Part shown: piece after piece, positions 37,491 through 48,425 of the stretch
How positions within the stretch are numbered: the stretch's first letter is position 1
Layout: every line of letters starts with the position of its first letter
Source: Pandoraea cepalis
GTDB taxonomy: Bacteria; Pseudomonadota; Gammaproteobacteria; Burkholderiales; Burkholderiaceae
Assembly (NCBI RefSeq): GCF_902459665.1
Contig: NZ_CABPSL010000008.1
Location: 123,062-187,061 of the forward strand
DNA length: 64,000 nt
Direction: 5' to 3'
The notes under the pieces: generated by a model
What the model was told of the DNA's origin: nothing
Databases searched by the model: none
What the model saw: only the letters and a program-made list of their open reading frames with translations
Program-made: the position numbers and the translations under genes

Positions 37491-37970
37491 ATGGCAGAAC
37501 TCACCCATTTCGACACCGCCGGACAGGCCCACATGGTTGATGTCGGCAGCAAGGACAGCACGCATCGTATTGCCGTGGCGCGTGGCACCATTCAGATGAA
37601 GCCGGAAACGCTGGCGCTGATTCGCACCGGCACGGCCAAGAAAGGTGACGTACTGGGTATTGCTCGTATTGCGGCCATCCAAGGCGCCAAGCGCACCGCC
37701 GATCTGATTCCGCTGTGTCATCCGCTCGCGCTTACGCGTGTGACGGTCGAGTTTCTGGTGGACGACGGCGCGAATGCCGTCCACTGCCGCGCGCAGGTCG
37801 AAACCGTCGGTCGCACGGGGGTGGAGATGGAAGCGCTCACCGCGGTTCAAGTCGGCTTGCTGACGATCTATGACATGTGCAAGGCCGTCGATCGCGGCAT
37901 GACGATCAGCGACGTGCGCGTGCTGGAGAAGCACGGCGGGAAGTCGGGCGATTGGGTGGCGCAGGACTAA
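37491..37970 (+). CDS. moaC: Cyclic pyranopterin monophosphate synthase MoaC
   Basis: This 159-residue enzyme completes the first step of molybdenum cofactor synthesis with MoaA. Diagnostic segments are [29 protein letters not shown] and the catalytic Lys-containing [11 protein letters not shown]. It stands alone here, 30 kb from the molybdate transport and molybdoenzyme genes it ultimately serves. Confidence 0.97.
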   Translation: MAELTHFDTAGQAHMVDVGSKDSTHRIAVARGTIQMKPETLALIRTGTAKKGDVLGIARIAAIQGAKRTADLIPLCHPLALTRVTVEFLVDDGANAVHCRAQVETVGRTGVEMEALTAVQVGLLTIYDMCKAVDRGMTISDVRVLEKHGGKSGDWVAQD

Positions 37971-38054
37971 GCCAGCGGCGGAGTCCTAGACACCCGACAC
38001 CAAAGATGGCGGGCTCGCTATGCGAACCGCCCCATCCAGTCAACACACGCCGCG

Positions 38055-39266
38055 TCACGCGGCGGCGACCTTGCCCGCGCCCTGACGTTGGGGCCAGAAG
38101 TACCACACTGCTCCCAGCGCTTGCAGTGCGATCAGGCCCGTCCAAGCGGAGAAATGCGCCTGCGCGCTGTGCGCCGCGTAAGTGCCGAGCACGGCCCCGA
38201 CGCCCACCTGACACAAGAAGATCAACAGAAAGATGACGAGCGTGAGCGACGTATTGACGCGCCCGATCAACGTGCCGTGGAAATGCTCCGCCAACACCGC
38301 ATACGACAGGATGCCCGTGCCACCGAAGATGCCATAGGCGGCCCAAAGCCAGACCGGCGGAATCGGCGCACGCATCAACAACAGCGACTGCACCACGACG
38401 AACAGCACCATCCCGGCGCCGGAAAATGCGAACACGCTCACGCCACGGCGTTCGAGCGAGCGCGCGGCCGCACCGAACACCACGCTCCCGGCCATCATCG
38501 CAAGCCCCACGACCGACACCAGCGAGGCAGCCTGCGAGGCCGACAGCCCTTCAACGTCGCGCATGAACGGCGCCATCCATAGCGATTGCATTGCGTAGAA
38601 CACGCCCTGCGTGACCCCCGAGAGCGAAGTCACTTTCCAGAACATTCCGCTTCCCAGCACCTGACGCACGCCCTTGAGCGCCTCGGACAACCCGCCTTGC
38701 GCGTGCGACCCCGGCTTCTCGGGCGCGCCGAACCAAAGCGCGACCGACATGAAAACGGTTAACGCCGCCAGTCCGAACGACACGATGCGCCAGTCGGTCA
38801 GCCCGAGCAGCCAGTTGAGCGGTGTTCCCACCACGACGCCGCCCATGCCGCCCACGGCCATCACCAGGCCGTTGAGCAGCGGCAGACGTGCTACCGGAAA
38901 CCATTGCGCCAATGCCTTGAAGGCGCTGCCCAGACACACCGACACGCCGACGCCGATCAGCAAGCGTCCCGCCATCAGCGCGCCGACGCCTTGGGCCAGT
39001 CCGAACAGCGCGGCGCCCGCAGCCGCGAGCAGCAGCACCAGCGACGCCACCCGGCGCGGGCCGAACTTGTCGAGCAGCACGCCCGCGGGCAATTGCGCCC
39101 CGGCAAACCCGAGGAAATAGAGGCTCGTCAACAACCCGAGGTCGGCCGACGAGAGGCCGAGATCGCGCGTCATATACGGCGCAAACCCAATATTCACGCC
39201 GCGGTACACGTAGGAAACGAAGTATCCGCAGGCGAACAGGACGAAGATGCGAAGTGCCTTCGACAT
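38055..39266 (-). CDS. MFS transporter
   Basis: This 403-residue transporter has twelve predicted helices and the MFS motif A region LLDKFGPRR between TM2 and TM3. The substrate is not evident. It is divergent, with a 103-bp gap, from a LysR-type regulator that probably controls it. Confidence 0.88.
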   Translation of the reverse strand: MSKALRIFVLFACGYFVSYVYRGVNIGFAPYMTRDLGLSSADLGLLTSLYFLGFAGAQLPAGVLLDKFGPRRVASLVLLLAAAGAALFGLAQGVGALMAGRLLIGVGVSVCLGSAFKALAQWFPVARLPLLNGLVMAVGGMGGVVVGTPLNWLLGLTDWRIVSFGLAALTVFMSVALWFGAPEKPGSHAQGGLSEALKGVRQVLGSGMFWKVTSLSGVTQGVFYAMQSLWMAPFMRDVEGLSASQAASLVSVVGLAMMAGSVVFGAAARSLERRGVSVFAFSGAGMVLFVVVQSLLLMRAPIPPVWLWAAYGIFGGTGILSYAVLAEHFHGTLIGRVNTSLTLVIFLLIFLCQVGVGAVLGTYAAHSAQAHFSAWTGLIALQALGAVWYFWPQRQGAGKVAAA

Positions 39267-39369
39267 GAAGCCATACCTTAGTCATTTGCTCGGGTATCGA
39301 TTGTCGGCGGAACGCCGCCGTGAAGCCAACGAAACCTTTGCGCCCGTATTGTGAGTAGAATTTGACGTC

Positions 39370-40341
39370 ATGATTCCCCACCTCCCTCCCCTCCAATCGC
39401 TGCGTGCACTTGAAGCTGCTGCCCGCCACCGTAGCTTTACGCGGGCGGCCGACGAATTGAATTTGACGCACAGCGCCGTAAGTCATCACATGCGCTCGCT
39501 CGAACAGCAACTCGGCACGGCGCTGTTTCGTCGCGTGGGGGCCCGCATGATCCCGACCAGTGTCGGGGCGCGTCTGGCCGAGCGAGTACGCGTTGGGATG
39601 TCGGAACTCATTGAGGCGATGACGGAAGCCCGGGCGGGCACGGCGTCGGGCGCGTCGCCCGCCGTCGTTCGTCTGGAAATCAGCGTCATGACCGATCTGG
39701 CGGCCCAATGGCTGATTCCTCGGCTGGGCCGCTTTAGCGAGCAGCAGCCCCATATCGATCTGGTGGTGCGAATTCACGCGGATATTGCCGCGCCCGATCC
39801 GTATTCGGTCGACGTCGGCATTTGGCATCAACGGGTCGAAGCGACCGGGTTCGTCACGCGCAAGCTGCTCGACGACTATGTGATCGCCGTGTGCCACCCC
39901 GATCTGATCGCGCGTGTGCCCGGGTTCACGGTGGCCGATACGCACAAACTGCCGATGCTGCGCTTCGCCTATCGATCATGGCGCGATTGGCAGGTCGCCG
40001 CCGGACTGACGCCACATGAGCCGACGCGCGGGCCGATTTTCGACGACTCCGGGTTGCTCCTGCGTGCCGCCATGGCCGGACAAGGTGTCGCCACCACACG
40101 CAGCTTGCTCGTGCGCGATGCGCTCGCGTCCGGCGAGCTGGTGCAGATTGGCGATATCCGCATTGCGCCGAGCCTTGAATATCACGTGAGCTGGCGGGAA
40201 AACCATCCGCGCGAGCGCGCGATTCACGCCTTCTGGCAGTGGATGCAGGATGAGATTGCGGCCACAACTCCGCTTGCCGTACCCAGTCTGCGACGCGGCG
40301 ACGGTAACGGCAACAGCGACGTGCCGATCGCCCAGGCATAA
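39370..40341 (+). CDS. LysR-family regulator (GcvA-like)
   Basis: This 323-residue regulator has an N-terminal helix-turn-helix (SFTRAADELNLTHSAVSHHM) and a C-terminal substrate-binding domain. The start MIPHLPPLQSLRALEAAARH resembles GcvA-type proteins. It probably regulates the divergent MFS gene. Its stop codon lies at the base of the long hairpin at 40340-40379. Confidence 0.9.
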   Translation: MIPHLPPLQSLRALEAAARHRSFTRAADELNLTHSAVSHHMRSLEQQLGTALFRRVGARMIPTSVGARLAERVRVGMSELIEAMTEARAGTASGASPAVVRLEISVMTDLAAQWLIPRLGRFSEQQPHIDLVVRIHADIAAPDPYSVDVGIWHQRVEATGFVTRKLLDDYVIAVCHPDLIARVPGFTVADTHKLPMLRFAYRSWRDWQVAAGLTPHEPTRGPIFDDSGLLLRAAMAGQGVATTRSLLVRDALASGELVQIGDIRIAPSLEYHVSWRENHPRERAIHAFWQWMQDEIAATTPLAVPSLRRGDGNGNSDVPIAQA

Positions 40342-40379
40342 AAAAACGGCAACGAATTCCGAAGAATTCGTTGCCGTTT
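40340..40379. terminator. Strong bidirectional terminator between lysR and groEL
   Basis: AAACGGCAACGAATTC (40344-40359) pairs perfectly over 16 bp with GAATTCGTTGCCGTTT (40364-40379) around a CGAA loop. On the minus strand it is followed by seven T residues, 106 bp past groEL; on the plus strand by TTTCC. Confidence 0.88.
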
Positions 40380-40484
40380 CCGGTGCGGACTTGCGCCACC
40401 GAATCGAAGATTCCGTGACGAAGTCCGGCGACCGGGGCAGGTGGGGTGCCTTGCGGCGCCCCGTCATGCCGTCTCTTGCGAGAC

Positions 40485-42152
<1,668 letters not shown>

Positions 42153-42180
42153 TTACGTAGATGTCTGGGGGGAGACAGTC

Positions 42181-42471
42181 TTAGGCGGCCACGACGGCCA
42201 TGATGTCTTCTTCGCGCATGACCAGCAGTTCCTGGCCATCGACCTTCACGCTTTGGCCGGCGTACTTGCCGAACAGAACACGGTCGCCCACCTTCACATC
42301 GAGTGCGATCGACTTACCTTGATCGTCTTTCTTGCCCGGGCCGACGGCCAGGATCTCGCCCTGATCCGGCTTTTCAGCGGCGGCTTCAGGGATCACGATG
42401 CCCGATGCGGTCTTCGTTTCGTTGTCCAGGCGCTTGACAATCACGCGGTCATGCAAGGGACGAAGGTTCAT
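42181..42471 (-). CDS. groS: 10-kDa co-chaperonin GroES
   Basis: This 96-residue co-chaperonin begins [20 protein letters not shown] and contains the mobile loop ([20 protein letters not shown]) that binds GroEL. First gene of the groESL operon, 49 bp before groEL. Confidence 0.98.
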   Translation of the reverse strand: MNLRPLHDRVIVKRLDNETKTASGIVIPEAAAEKPDQGEILAVGPGKKDDQGKSIALDVKVGDRVLFGKYAGQSVKVDGQELLVMREEDIMAVVAA

Positions 42472-42549
42472 TACAAGCTCCTCTTTCTCTCTGTGAGATC
42501 GACAAAACCTAAATATGCAAACATTTGCATATCTGGTGAATTCATGGCG

Positions 42550-42576
42550 TTAGCACTCTGCGCCAACGAGTGCTAA
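42550..42576. promoter_or_regulatory. CIRCE element (HrcA operator)
   Basis: TTAGCACTC and GAGTGCTAA are separated by exactly 9 bases, a perfect CIRCE. HrcA bound here represses groESL at normal temperature. It lies directly downstream of the -10. Confidence 0.97.
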
Positions 42577-42604
42577 TTATAGGGACGGGGTTTGACGATT
42601 TCAA
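42576..42604 (-). promoter_or_regulatory. groESL promoter
   Basis: On the minus strand TTGAAA (42604-42599) and TATAAT (42581-42576) are separated by 17 bases. The preceding C makes CTTGAAA, which also matches a sigma-32 -35, but the CCCC-type -10 spacing does not fit, so sigma-70 with CIRCE control is favoured. Confidence 0.85.
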
Positions 42605-42849
42605 GACGCGGGGTTTTCCCGGTGTCGTTCGCAACGCAACTTGAGAGTTTCGCACTTCAACTTGAGAGCCGCGTCGGCGCCATACAGGGCAAGGCTGGAG
42701 GGCGTGAGAAGCGTCCGCATTGGAGCGGAGCCTATTGGGAAAAAAAAGTTGGTTCTTCATCGATTTTCGGGGAAGGCCGCGCGGATCTTGAGGAAGTGAC
42801 CTCCCCCCGAAAAACCGTAGCAGCCAAAACGGGAGATTTCTGGCAATCC

Positions 42850-43070
42850 AGGCCTATCGAGTGGGCATCCGGCGGGCGGGCGCCGTGCGGCAGTTGCGTC
42901 AGGCCACGTGTTGCGATCAACCCCACCCACGCGATGATCGTGCCGACCATCAACGCATCCGGGAAATTGCCGAAGCCCGGATACGCTACGGCATGGAGCG
43001 CATTAGCGACGATGAGCCATCTGAAGGCGCTACATGGCACGCCCAGGCGCATACAAGTTGATAACGGACT
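42850..43070 (+). pseudogene. Relic of an IS3-family transposase
   Basis: Two short stretches read like IS3-family OrfB: DHQRIREIAEARIRYGMERI (about 42945-43007) from the N-terminal part, and GTPRRIQVDNG (43036-43068) from the DDE domain around the second Asp. The sequence between and around them is deleted and out of frame. No intact ends are visible. Confidence 0.6.
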
Positions 43071-43088
43071 AAGTGCAGGTGCTTGGAG

Positions 43089-43680
43089 CGGCTAGCAAAA
43101 CCGGTCAACGAGTCGAGCGCAGATAACGGCGCAAGCCAGCGAAAGCAAAGCGAGATGGGTATAAAAAGAACGTTCGAAGCGCGAAGCGCACACGCAACTT
43201 GCCGAAGGCAGCAAGCCAGGCATGCGTGCGCTCGACGCCCCGTCGGTGCTTGCCGAGCCGGTCGTTCTTCTCAATGCCTCGGCGAGCAATCCGAGTAACG
43301 ATCCTCCGCTTGCACAAATGCTGGCGACAACGCACGAAACCATATCCCTTGTCGGCGTGCCGCTTATCAGGACGGCATCGGGGACGGCCACTGCGCCCGG
43401 CAACACTCCGAATAGCGTCGACGAGGGCTTCGAACACCATCGAGTCGTGCCGATTCGCGCCAGTGACCGTCAGCGCCAACGGCACACCTCGCCGATCTAC
43501 GACAGGATGCCGTTTAGCACTGCGCGATCATCTACGCGCGGACGCCCGCCTTTCCCTGAATGTTCTGCAATCGGCAGCAGCGGCTGCAAAGCCTTCCTCA
43601 GTTCATTACTGATTTTCTTTCGTGCCATGTCATCTCCAACGCCTATCACGCGTATTCAGATGACACGGTTTTGTTAGCGG
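43089..43680 (-). mobile_element. IS5-family insertion sequence remnant
   Basis: A ~590-bp element bounded by imperfect inverted repeats: CGGCTAGCAAAACCGGTCA at the left and, on the other strand at the right, CCGCTAACAAAACCGTGTCA. It encloses a broken transposase. Full-length relatives are about 850 bp, so roughly a third is missing. Confidence 0.75.
43092..43628 (-). pseudogene. Broken IS5-family transposase
   Basis: The N-terminus MARKKISNELRKALQPLLPI starts at 43628 and runs to RPRVDDRAVLNGIL, then an internal deletion joins it out of frame to ALTVTGANRHDSMVFEALVD. The DDE part (HADKGYGF, RIARRGIE, ERTHAWLAAFGKLR) follows to about 43190, where a second frameshift moves the true C-terminus (THLALLSLACAVICARLVDR) into another frame ending at 43092. 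It cannot make an active transposase. Confidence 0.8.
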
Positions 43681-43683
43681 CGC

Positions 43684-44511
43684 TTAGCCGTTTGCGTGTC
43701 CCGCCGCGAGTTCCCGAGCTTGCCGCGGCCTCAGGATTCGTTCAACGAGCCGAGCGGCGCCTTGACGGCTCAATAGCCTCGGCAACTTGGCAAGGAGCCG
43801 ATTTTTCGCCCCCACAACGCGGTGGCGTTTGTTGCGATCCAGGGCCCAGAATGCCTCCTGAATGACCCTCGCAACTGGCATCGGCGTCCCGACGGCGGCC
43901 TCCTGAGCGCCAACGACGTCAAAGAAGCCGGTTTGCGTCGCACCTGGACACAATGCGACCGCCCGGACGCCACGATGCCGGTTCTCAGCCCAAACGGCTT
44001 CGGAAAATGAAAGCAGAAACGCCTTCGTAGCGCCATAGACGGCCATGTATGGATCGGGCTGAAGCGCCGCCGTCGACGCAACGTTGACGACGACGCCGTC
44101 GGATTTCGCTAGCATTCCTGGCAATACGAGGTGCGTCAGCGCGACTGCGGCCATGCAGTTCACCAGTACTTCATCGCGTTGGCGCGACAGCGGGATTGCT
44201 TCGAAGCGCCCATACGCCGCAAAACCTGCGTTGTTGATCATTACATCGACGCTCTTCCCTGAGGCGATGAGGTGGGCGGCGATTGCGTCTACAGCGCCAG
44301 ATGTGCTCAAGTCGGTGGTCAGAAAATCTGCGTCGCACGCATGATCACGTCGTAATTCCTCAGTGAGGTCGCGCAGTGTGTCGTGTGAGCGTGCCACCAG
44401 CAGGAGTTTGGCTCCCTGTCTGGCGAGGGCGAATGCAAACGCCCGTCCGATACCGGACGACGCGCCGGTGATGAGGACGGTCTTTCCGCGAAAATCAAAG
44501 CGGGTGGTCAT
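43684..44511 (-). CDS. Short-chain dehydrogenase/reductase
   Basis: This 275-residue SDR has the NAD(P)-binding TGASSGIGRAFA, the NNAG motif (VMINNAGFAAYG) and catalytic Ser with Tyr-x-x-x-Lys (VYGATKAF). The classic fold supports an alcohol/ketone oxidoreductase; the substrate is unknown. It abuts the IS5 remnant (4 bp), which may have cut off whatever lay downstream. Confidence 0.92.
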   Translation of the reverse strand: MTTRFDFRGKTVLITGASSGIGRAFAFALARQGAKLLLVARSHDTLRDLTEELRRDHACDADFLTTDLSTSGAVDAIAAHLIASGKSVDVMINNAGFAAYGRFEAIPLSRQRDEVLVNCMAAVALTHLVLPGMLAKSDGVVVNVASTAALQPDPYMAVYGATKAFLLSFSEAVWAENRHRGVRAVALCPGATQTGFFDVVGAQEAAVGTPMPVARVIQEAFWALDRNKRHRVVGAKNRLLAKLPRLLSRQGAARLVERILRPRQARELAAGHANG

Positions 44512-44663
44512 AGCGTGAACTGTCGGTCACGACCGGTTGAATCCACAGCCAAAAGCCGCGTAGCAAGCCTGCCGGCATGCCAACCGCGGGTTCGCGTAAG
44601 CCATCTGCCAAACGCGCAGGTGGCCACGGCAAACGCCGCCCCTGAGAATGCGCCCACACACCA

Positions 44664-45812
44664 CTACCGAGCCGCCAGTTGAAGTGCCAGTTCTCGATAG
44701 ATGTCGCACGCGCCGGTGAGTTGATCGAGGGCGATCGATTCATCTATCGTGTGCGCGTCCTCCTCGTTGCCGGGCCCCAGCCCAATCGTCGGAATGCCGC
44801 GGCGGCCCGCAGACTCCGATCCATTGGTACAGAAACGCCATGTACCGAGGCTGGCGACACGCTCTGCCGCCCGGACGGCATGTCCCGCCGCCGACACCAG
44901 CGCGTGATCGTCCGCCATCTGCCACGCGGGCAGCCATCGGAATGGCCGCGCGCAGCAACCGGTGAATGTCCTCACCTTGTCGCCTGTCACCGCGAGCGTG
45001 AAGCGCTCCAGTCCCGCCGCATGCAGTCGCGATTCGATGGCAGCGAGCACGTCCTGAGATGTTTCGCCCGGCAACGTGCGCCGGTCGAAACGGATCGTCG
45101 CCGCCGTCGGGATCATCGAGATCGACGGGTACGGTGTCGACACGATGTCCGTCGGCACCAGCAACGCCTCTCCCAGCGACGAATGCGTCGGCAATGGCAG
45201 ATCCTGCAAGGCGATCAGGGCCTGCGCGGCCGCGTACAACGGATTCACGCCGCACTCGGGCGACGCCGCGTGCGCAGGCGTGCCCTCGAACGTCAGCAGA
45301 ATCTCCATGCGCCCCTTCTGCCCCGACTTGATCTGCAACTTCGACGGCTCGCAGATGATCACGGCCGCTGGCGAACACCGATCGAGGACCGGTGCCAGCG
45401 CAAAGCCTTCGATCACTTCCTCCATCACGCTGGCCGACACCGCGACACGCTGCGTGAGGCGCGCCGTTGCCGCAGCCTGCGCGACCCCGCACATGGCCGC
45501 CGCAATACCGCCCTTCATGTCGGTACTGCCGCGCCCGTAGAGCCGGCCATCGCGAATCTCGCCCCCGAAAGGCTCGACACTCCACTGGCCAACCACCGGC
45601 ACGACATCCATGTGGCCGTCGAACAGTACGGCAACATCGGTGCCCGCCGGGCCGATGAGGCCCAGCACCGAGCCGTTCTCGTCGCGACGGATCTCGTCGA
45701 AACCGAGATCTCGCATGCGCTGCTCGACCAGCGCCGCCATGCCTCCCTCGTTGCCCGAGAGGCTCGGCGTGCGCACCATTTCCTGCGTCAGGGCAATGAC
45801 GTCGATGGTCAT
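44664..45812 (-). CDS. ygeY: M20-family hydrolase, YgeY type
   Basis: This 382-residue metallopeptidase-fold hydrolase has the di-zinc motifs LFDGHMDVVP, GRGSTDMKGG and MEEVIEGFAL and a central dimerisation domain. It matches YgeY, whose gene in E. coli neighbours the diaminopropionate ammonia-lyase gene ygeX; the same pairing recurs here. I chose ATG 45812, with GGGGAG 10 bases upstream; ATG 45830 is an alternative. The reaction of YgeY is not firmly known; amide or carbamoyl cleavage is likely. Confidence 0.85.
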   Translation of the reverse strand: MTIDVIALTQEMVRTPSLSGNEGGMAALVEQRMRDLGFDEIRRDENGSVLGLIGPAGTDVAVLFDGHMDVVPVVGQWSVEPFGGEIRDGRLYGRGSTDMKGGIAAAMCGVAQAAATARLTQRVAVSASVMEEVIEGFALAPVLDRCSPAAVIICEPSKLQIKSGQKGRMEILLTFEGTPAHAASPECGVNPLYAAAQALIALQDLPLPTHSSLGEALLVPTDIVSTPYPSISMIPTAATIRFDRRTLPGETSQDVLAAIESRLHAAGLERFTLAVTGDKVRTFTGCCARPFRWLPAWQMADDHALVSAAGHAVRAAERVASLGTWRFCTNGSESAGRRGIPTIGLGPGNEEDAHTIDESIALDQLTGACDIYRELALQLAAR

Positions 45813-45832
45813 GTCGTTCTGGCTCCCCATGC

Positions 45833-47185
45833 TTAGCGATTGACGAGCCGCGCCGGCACGCGCAGCACCAGGAAGGCACCGATGAACGCAAAGCTCGCGA
45901 GGAAGTACATGCCCCAGTCGGTCGATCCGGTGGTGTCCTTGATCCAGCCGATCGCATACGGGCTGACGAACGCGGCCAGACCGGCAAAGGCGTTGATGCC
46001 GGCGATGCCCGCAGCGGCACTGCGCCCTTCGAGGAAGGCCGTCGGCAAACTCCAGAAGAGCGGCGAGCAGACCATGCAGCCGGCGGCAGCCACCGAGAGC
46101 ATCGCGACGGCGACCGGCGGGTTATGACCGAACAACGTCGACAGGATCAGACCCGTGCCCCCAACGACGAACGGAATCACCATGTGCCAGCGGCGCTCGC
46201 GCGTCTTGTCGGAGTGACGGCACACCAGCACCATCGACACCACCGCACAGGCGTTGGGCACGGCGGTCAGCAAGCCGATTTCCAGCAGCGACGTCACACC
46301 GGTCGACTTGATTACCGAGGGAATCCAGAACGCAAGGCCCGAAAGGCTCGACACCGTGCAATAGCAAATCAGCGCCATGTGCAGCACGCGTCGGTCCTGC
46401 AGCAGCTTCCACAGCGAAACGTGCTCGACCTTCTCGCGCGCTTGCTCAGCAACATTGTGGGCAAGACGCGCCTTCTCCGCGTCGTTGAGCCAGCGAGCGT
46501 CGGCGACACGATCGTCGAGGTAGGCAAGCACCGCGACACCCAGCACCAGCGACGGCACGGCTTCGATGACGAACATCCACTGCCAGCCGGCCATGCCGTG
46601 CCCCATGTGGAACGTCTGCATGATCCAGCCTGAGAGCGGGCCGCCGAGAATGCCGGCGAAAGGCACGGCCGTCATGAAGATGGCGATGATCTGGCCACGA
46701 CGCGCCGACGGGAACCAGTACGTCAGATACAGGATGATGCCCGGATAAAAACCGGCTTCAGCCGCACCGAGCAGGAAGCGCAGCACGTAGAACTGGGTGG
46801 GCGTTTGCGTGAAAGCCATGGCGGCAGAGATCCCCCCCCACAGAACCATGATGCGCGCCAGTGTCTTCCTGGCGCCGATGCGATGCATCAGCACGTTGCT
46901 GGGCACTTCGAAAAGGAAGTAGCCAATGAAGAAGATGCCCGCGCCAAGGCCGTACATGGTCTCGGAGAAGCCCAGATCGTCGAGCATCTGCAACTTCGCG
47001 AAACCGACGTTCACGCGATCGAGGAACGCGGCCACGTAGCAAAGCATCAGGAACGGGACCAGCCGCCATGCCACGCGGCGATACAGCGCATTGTCGTCGG
47101 CGTCGCTCAGGACGCGAGGGTCGGCATGCATGTGTTGCTCGGGCGAGCTGCCCGCAAGGGGTACAGGGGATGGTGCGTTTTTCAT
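45833..47185 (-). CDS. MFS transporter, anion:cation symporter family
   Basis: This 450-residue transporter has twelve helices and the ACS-family signature DRVNVGFAKLQMLDDLGFSE, and FEVPSNVLMHRIGAR. The family imports organic anions such as phthalate, tartrate and hexuronates. GGAG lies 6 bases before ATG 47185. It sits among carbamoylase genes, so its cargo is probably the compound the operon degrades. Confidence 0.9.
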   Translation of the reverse strand: MKNAPSPVPLAGSSPEQHMHADPRVLSDADDNALYRRVAWRLVPFLMLCYVAAFLDRVNVGFAKLQMLDDLGFSETMYGLGAGIFFIGYFLFEVPSNVLMHRIGARKTLARIMVLWGGISAAMAFTQTPTQFYVLRFLLGAAEAGFYPGIILYLTYWFPSARRGQIIAIFMTAVPFAGILGGPLSGWIMQTFHMGHGMAGWQWMFVIEAVPSLVLGVAVLAYLDDRVADARWLNDAEKARLAHNVAEQAREKVEHVSLWKLLQDRRVLHMALICYCTVSSLSGLAFWIPSVIKSTGVTSLLEIGLLTAVPNACAVVSMVLVCRHSDKTRERRWHMVIPFVVGGTGLILSTLFGHNPPVAVAMLSVAAAGCMVCSPLFWSLPTAFLEGRSAAAGIAGINAFAGLAAFVSPYAIGWIKDTTGSTDWGMYFLASFAFIGAFLVLRVPARLVNR

Positions 47186-47398
47186 CATAGGCTCCAGCGC
47201 GAAAATTATCGTGACGAACTGTTGGCCAGGCGTGATGCACACGAAGACTTCGGCATAAGCTTCGGGCAACACGTTCCCCTGCGGGCCTCGCGGCCTGCAT
47301 GCCTGTTATGGGGGTTGGGAAAAGCGGGAGGCGGCGCGTTGCCTGTCGCGCGCCCCCGTCAGACGCCTTCGCGTCTCACGCCTTGCGTGCCGGCGGCG

Positions 47399-48337
47399 TC
47401 AAGCCTCCGGCGCTAAGGCACCACGCCGCTCGACGATCATGCGATACGCTTCCGGACGACGGTGCTTCGCGAAATTGAACGTAGTGCTCTTGTACGAGTT
47501 GCACAGGTCGAGATCGCAACGTGCGATGGCGAGTTCGTCGCCTTTGGTCGAGCACGCCGCTACCACTTCCCCCGACGGGGCGATGATGCAGCTCCCGCCG
47601 ATCATCTCGCAGCCTTCTTCCTTACCCGCCTTTGCGACACCGACCACCCACGTACCGTTCTGGTACGCCCCGGCCTGCATCACCAACTGATTGTGGAACA
47701 TCGACAGGTCGTCGTGCTCCGGCGCTGGCGGGTTATGCACGGGCGTGTTGTAGCCGAGCAGGATCATCTCGACACCCTGCAGCCCCATCACGCGGTAGGT
47801 CTCCGACCAGCGGCGGTCGTTGCACAGCGCCATGCCCATCACCCCACCGAAGCCGCGCCAGACGTCGAAGGAATCGCCCGGCTCGAAGTAGTGCTTCTCC
47901 AGATGCTGGAACGCGCGCCACGGCTCGTTCTCTGCGTGACCCGGCAGATGCACCTTGCGGTACTTGCCGATGATGTTGCCGTCGGCGCCGACCAGGATCG
48001 AGGTGTTGAAGCGCCGCACACGACCGGCATCGTCGAGCGTCATCTCGGCATACCCGAGGTAGAAGCCAATGCCCAGGCGTTTGGCCGTGTCGAACAACAC
48101 CTGCGTCTGCGGTCCGGGCATCTCGCGCTCGTAGAATGCGTCGATCTCGGCCAGGTCTTCCATATACCAGCGCGGGAAGAACGTCGTGAGCGCAAGCTCG
48201 GGGAAAACCACAAGGTGGCAGCCCATCGCATGCGCGTTGTGCAGGTGAGCGAGCAGGCGCTCCATCACGTCGGCTCGGGAATCGGCGCGCTGGATCGGTC
48301 CGAGCTGCGCGGCGGCGACGTTGACGATACGGGACAT
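47399..48337 (-). CDS. N-carbamoyl-D-amino-acid hydrolase-like nitrilase-fold enzyme
   Basis: This 312-residue C-N hydrolase has the triad Glu47 (FPELALTTFFPRW), Lys128 (GKYRKVHLPGH) and Cys172 (MALCNDRRWSE), at nearly the same positions as Agrobacterium D-carbamoylase, whose RFNTSILV, FQHLEKHYFEPGD and YNTPVHNPP-like segments are also shared. It should release ammonia and CO2 from an N-carbamoyl (ureido) acid. AAGGAG lies 8 bases before ATG 48337. Confidence 0.9.
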   Translation of the reverse strand: MSRIVNVAAAQLGPIQRADSRADVMERLLAHLHNAHAMGCHLVVFPELALTTFFPRWYMEDLAEIDAFYEREMPGPQTQVLFDTAKRLGIGFYLGYAEMTLDDAGRVRRFNTSILVGADGNIIGKYRKVHLPGHAENEPWRAFQHLEKHYFEPGDSFDVWRGFGGVMGMALCNDRRWSETYRVMGLQGVEMILLGYNTPVHNPPAPEHDDLSMFHNQLVMQAGAYQNGTWVVGVAKAGKEEGCEMIGGSCIIAPSGEVVAACSTKGDELAIARCDLDLCNSYKSTTFNFAKHRRPEAYRMIVERRGALAPEA

Positions 48338-48425
48338 TTCGTAATCTCCTTGATGAATCTCGAATCCCTGAGCGGCCGGTATTCCGGGCGCCTCCTTCAG
48401 GGGGACTGCCAGACAATTGCGTGAA

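Noticed and set aside
42582..42605. Sigma-32 promoter for groESL
   Set aside because: CTTGAAA fits a sigma-32 -35, but the C-rich -10 is only about 8 bases away instead of 11-16; a perfect TATAAT and CIRCE favour sigma-70 with HrcA.
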